Shown here: piece by piece, positions 63,681 to 64,000 of the stretch
How positions within the stretch are numbered: the stretch's first letter is position 1
Layout of the letters: every line of letters begins with the position of its first letter
Origin: Sulfurimonas gotlandica GD1
GTDB taxonomy: Bacteria; Campylobacterota; Campylobacteria; Campylobacterales; Sulfurimonadaceae
NCBI RefSeq assembly: GCF_000242915.1
Contig: NZ_AFRZ01000001.1
Coordinates: 1,736,001-1,800,000, forward strand
Reading direction: 5' to 3'
DNA: 64,000 nt
Program-made: the position numbers and the translations under genes
The notes under the pieces: model-generated
The model's database searches: none
What the model was told of the DNA's origin: nothing
What the model saw: only the letters and a program-made list of their open reading frames with translations

Positions 63681-64000
63681 ATGATAGATATGATTTATTT
63701 GGCGCATGCTGATGAAACTACTGCTAAAGCAAAAACTCCTATAGTTACAGAAAAAATGACTACGGCTATAGAGCAAAGCGGTATGATTCACTCTAAAGTA
63801 GCAGGAAGATATGATGTTGTAAAAATACTTCCAAAAGAAGCAGATAGTTTTGACACTATGTTCGACTATGCTGATGCTTTTGGTAAGTTTAGACTCTCTT
63901 ATATAAATAGTGCACATAAGATCAGTTCCCTCCCTAATAAAACAGAAAAAAGTGCTACATCTTTGGGTGGTGAATTTGGTTTTAACACTGCTGAATTTCA
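63681..64000 (+). CDS. 5' part of a probable outer-membrane porin (partial)
   Basis: The frame is open from the ATG to the window edge (106 codons). The sequence GKFRLSYINSAHK and SLGGEFGFNTAEF is like the first strands of the Opr-type porins of Campylobacterota: 'G(K)xRLxYI', a loop, then 'xxGGxxGFxTAxF'. No standard signal peptide is visible (MIDMIYLAHADETTAKAKTP), and the frame extends only 9 codons upstream, so export signals are puzzling or the start is altered. Two Fur-like palindromes precede it, suggesting iron-responsive expression. Confidence 0.6.
   Translation, partial: MIDMIYLAHADETTAKAKTPIVTEKMTTAIEQSGMIHSKVAGRYDVVKILPKEADSFDTMFDYADAFGKFRLSYINSAHKISSLPNKTEKSATSLGGEFGFNTAEF

Overview
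This is an AT-rich chromosomal window from a Campylobacterota (Epsilonproteobacteria) bacterium, most like a free-living Sulfurimonas-type organism. Two things point there. First, a housekeeping block (2-Cys peroxiredoxin, metK, 2x[4Fe-4S] ferredoxin, ndk, yceD, rpmF, plsX, fabH) has an order I recall from Campylobacter and relatives. Second, the genome carries very many sensor kinases and diguanylate cyclases, with kinases of the 'AHQW(R/K)QPL' type. I see no insertion sequence, phage gene, CRISPR array, tRNA or rRNA. No gene-free stretch exceeds 300 bases.

Layout. 1-1.45 kb: the end of an unidentified gene and an NhaC-type antiporter lacking a normal start codon. 1.5-7.4 kb: an envelope-to-cyclic-nucleotide cassette (TPR/outer-membrane barrel, two tandem FecR proteins, CHASE2 cyclase). 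7.4-13.6 kb: exonuclease, DUF4139 protein, DUF819 membrane protein, dipeptide epimerase, pyruvate kinase. 13.6-21.6 kb: sensory cassette A (divergent receiver-kinase; TonB-dependent receptor, two periplasmic binding proteins, hybrid kinase, REC-GGDEF). 21.6-24.1 kb: five-heme cytochrome c and NhaA. 24.2-30.7 kb: repeat protein, MoxR-type AAA ATPase and VWA-like protein, then a double-receiver GGDEF protein, a PIF1-like helicase and a small nuclease-like protein. 30.75-39.1 kb: housekeeping block, HIT protein, outer-membrane protein, DEAD-box helicase. 39.2-43.6 kb: tandem hemerythrin-NIT-GGDEF proteins. 43.7-46.8 kb: rmuC with a reading-frame break, then a Cache kinase. 46.8-52.5 kb: CusA-type metal efflux set. 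52.5-55.1 kb: response regulator, MscS channel and DoxX protein. 55.2-62.9 kb: sensory cassette B (hybrid kinase, branched-chain-type binding protein, second hybrid kinase, REC-GGDEF). 62.9-64 kb: phosphatidyltransferase and the start of a porin-like gene behind a Fur-box-like operator.

How it works together. Both sensory cassettes pair periplasmic binding proteins with hybrid kinases and a terminal diguanylate cyclase and contain no permease, so the binding proteins probably feed information rather than solute into the cell. Five GGDEF proteins occur and no EAL or HD-GYP protein. A second recurring theme is transcriptional: at least six genes have a TATAAT-like element 5-6 nt before the ATG and no Shine-Dalgarno sequence, predicting leaderless mRNAs. 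Functions are read from motifs by eye; no database search was possible.
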